Below are positions 63,240-64,000 of a stretch of 64,000 nt of DNA, one piece after another. The position numbers were made by a program, and so were the translations under genes. The stretch comes from Pelobium manganitolerans. GTDB taxonomy: Bacteria; Bacteroidota; Bacteroidia; Sphingobacteriales; Sphingobacteriaceae. Numbering within the stretch: the stretch's first letter is position 1; each line of letters begins with the position of its first letter. The stretch lies in contig NZ_MBTA01000027.1 of assembly GCF_003609575.1 (NCBI RefSeq), forward strand, positions 186,001-250,000. Reading direction: 5' to 3'. The notes under the pieces were generated by a model that saw nothing but the letters and a program-made list of their open reading frames with translations, had not been told where the DNA came from and made no database searches.

Positions 63240-63949
63240 GCATTTAAGGTGTTTACTATAGGATAGCTTAGCATGAAACTCTTTTAAGCTAAATTATAAA
63301 AATTAGCTATTAAAAATCGCTTCCAGCGTAGTAGAAAGCGAAATATTTATATTTTTTGATAAAGATAAATTCGGGTTAATTTCTTTGATTAAGGAAAAGC
63401 GTATGGCGATCACTGGTTACAGCTATATGCTTCCCCAACCCCCTCCCGCCCTCATTCGGGAATCCTTCGAGAAAATGGGGGCATTTCTCGAAGCGGTCTC
63501 GAAGAAGTCTCGAAGAAAAGTGCAAAAATGTGGCAAAACTCGGCAAAGTCCGGCAAAACCCAGCAAAGTTCGGCAGCGCGCCTTTAGGAAATAGTTTTTT
63601 TAGAGGATTAGGCCTAAATTGCTTTTTTTGCCCTTTAGAAAGCTATACGCTGCAAGATATACAAGTGCCCTCTTGTAATGGGTAAACATAATAAAAACGA
63701 CCAAATTTCGCTCCTAATCTCAGTAAACCTAACCTTATTTTTGTCCGAAAACGCACCCTAAAAAATAAGGAGGCTTCAACAAAAGCGCTCTAAAGCATCC
63801 CGTCCAAAACACGCAAAACCGCAACAACTGCCATAGAAAACCTCGTACTTCAATAGGCACGACCCTGATTTATCGCAAAAGCAAAGCACAATAAACAAAG
63901 CAAATCCGCTGCATAACATTAACTTCGCGCAAAAATAACAGCTTCGCAA
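63240..63949. other. Intergenic region with hairpin and direct repeats upstream of the defence operon
   Basis: No gene is supported. A hairpin CTTCGAGAAAATG / CATTTCTCGAAG lies at 63465-63493, followed by three TCTCGAAG units (63486-63518) and a run of CGGCAAAA-type direct repeats (63531-63575). A second inverted repeat CCTTATTTTT / AAAAATAAGG lies at about 63733-63772. A plus-strand frame at 63385-63594 runs through these repeats and is not believed to be a gene. Confidence 0.5.
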
Positions 63950-64000
63950 ATGCTCGAAATCGTACATCAAGATGCAGATTTAGTGCTCATCAATAAACCT
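63950..64000 (+). CDS. RluA-family pseudouridine synthase, 5' part
   Basis: Seventeen codons are visible: MLEIVHQDADLVLINKP. This is the opening of the catalytic domain of small RluA-family (TruC-like) synthases lacking an S4 domain, where VHQD.DL..INKP precedes the GLLVH motif. The rest lies outside the window. The call is short and based only on this opening. Confidence 0.6.
   Translation, partial: MLEIVHQDADLVLINKP

Noticed and set aside
63385-63594. Open frame of 69 codons
   Set aside because: It runs through hairpin and direct repeats, has Lys/Arg- and Pro-rich composition and no recognisable pattern.

Overview
The window looks like a chromosomal segment of a Bacteroidota bacterium, most likely a member of the Sphingobacteriaceae (Pedobacter/Mucilaginibacter-like). 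The evidence is a type IX secretion gene pair (a PKD/CHU_C-type secreted protein followed by PorP/SprF), DUF2490 and DUF6588 outer-membrane families, many short lipoprotein signal peptides, the Bacteroidota -7 promoter element TAnnTTTG in front of several genes, and very few Shine-Dalgarno sequences. No tRNA, 5S/16S/23S rRNA or CRISPR array was seen; the one clear RNA gene is rnpB (20879-21276).

Layout: 1-6556 holds small envelope proteins and housekeeping enzymes (class IV aminotransferase, RluD-like pseudouridine synthase, PLP desulfhydrase family, sirtuin, PNPOx-like protein). 6557-8546 is a scrap of accessory DNA: a degraded IS1182-type transposase remnant, an SRPBCC gene and a lipoprotein gene, separated by palindrome-rich spacers. 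8547-18655 has a CAP protein, prmC, the two-gene NHEJ module (Ku and LigD), a membrane glycosyltransferase, a PIF1-like helicase fused to HRDC and HTH domains, and an acyl-ACP desaturase. 18779-20859 is a probable operon for an SCO copper chaperone and a c-type cytochrome, followed by rnpB. 21384-26048 holds a sigma-54-type response regulator with an altered GAFTGA loop, mazG, and an ECF sigma factor overlapping a gene for a membrane-anchored beta-barrel protein. 26131-36695 holds a LolC/E-like permease, NamZ, fmt, dinB, a DtxR-type regulator, ferredoxin divergent from a LuxC-like acyl-CoA reductase, ftsE, grpE and dnaJ. 36955-44168 holds an LTA-synthase-like enzyme and the conserved thrS-infC-rpmI-rplT operon, in which infC appears to start at ATT. 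44862-49936 is the T9SS substrate/PorP pair.

The most notable accessory region is 51591-63200, a single minus-strand operon of five tightly packed genes: an SNF2-family helicase, a REP-associated (Y1/HUH) transposase, a long beta-class DNA methyltransferase, an AlbA_2/ATPase-like protein with a repetitive linker, and a type III Res-like helicase with a PD-(D/E)XK nuclease signature. Together these look like an atypical, expanded type III restriction-modification defence system. The transposase gene sits inside the operon and carries REP-like palindrome repeats in its own coding sequence. The window closes with the first 17 codons of another RluA-family pseudouridine synthase.
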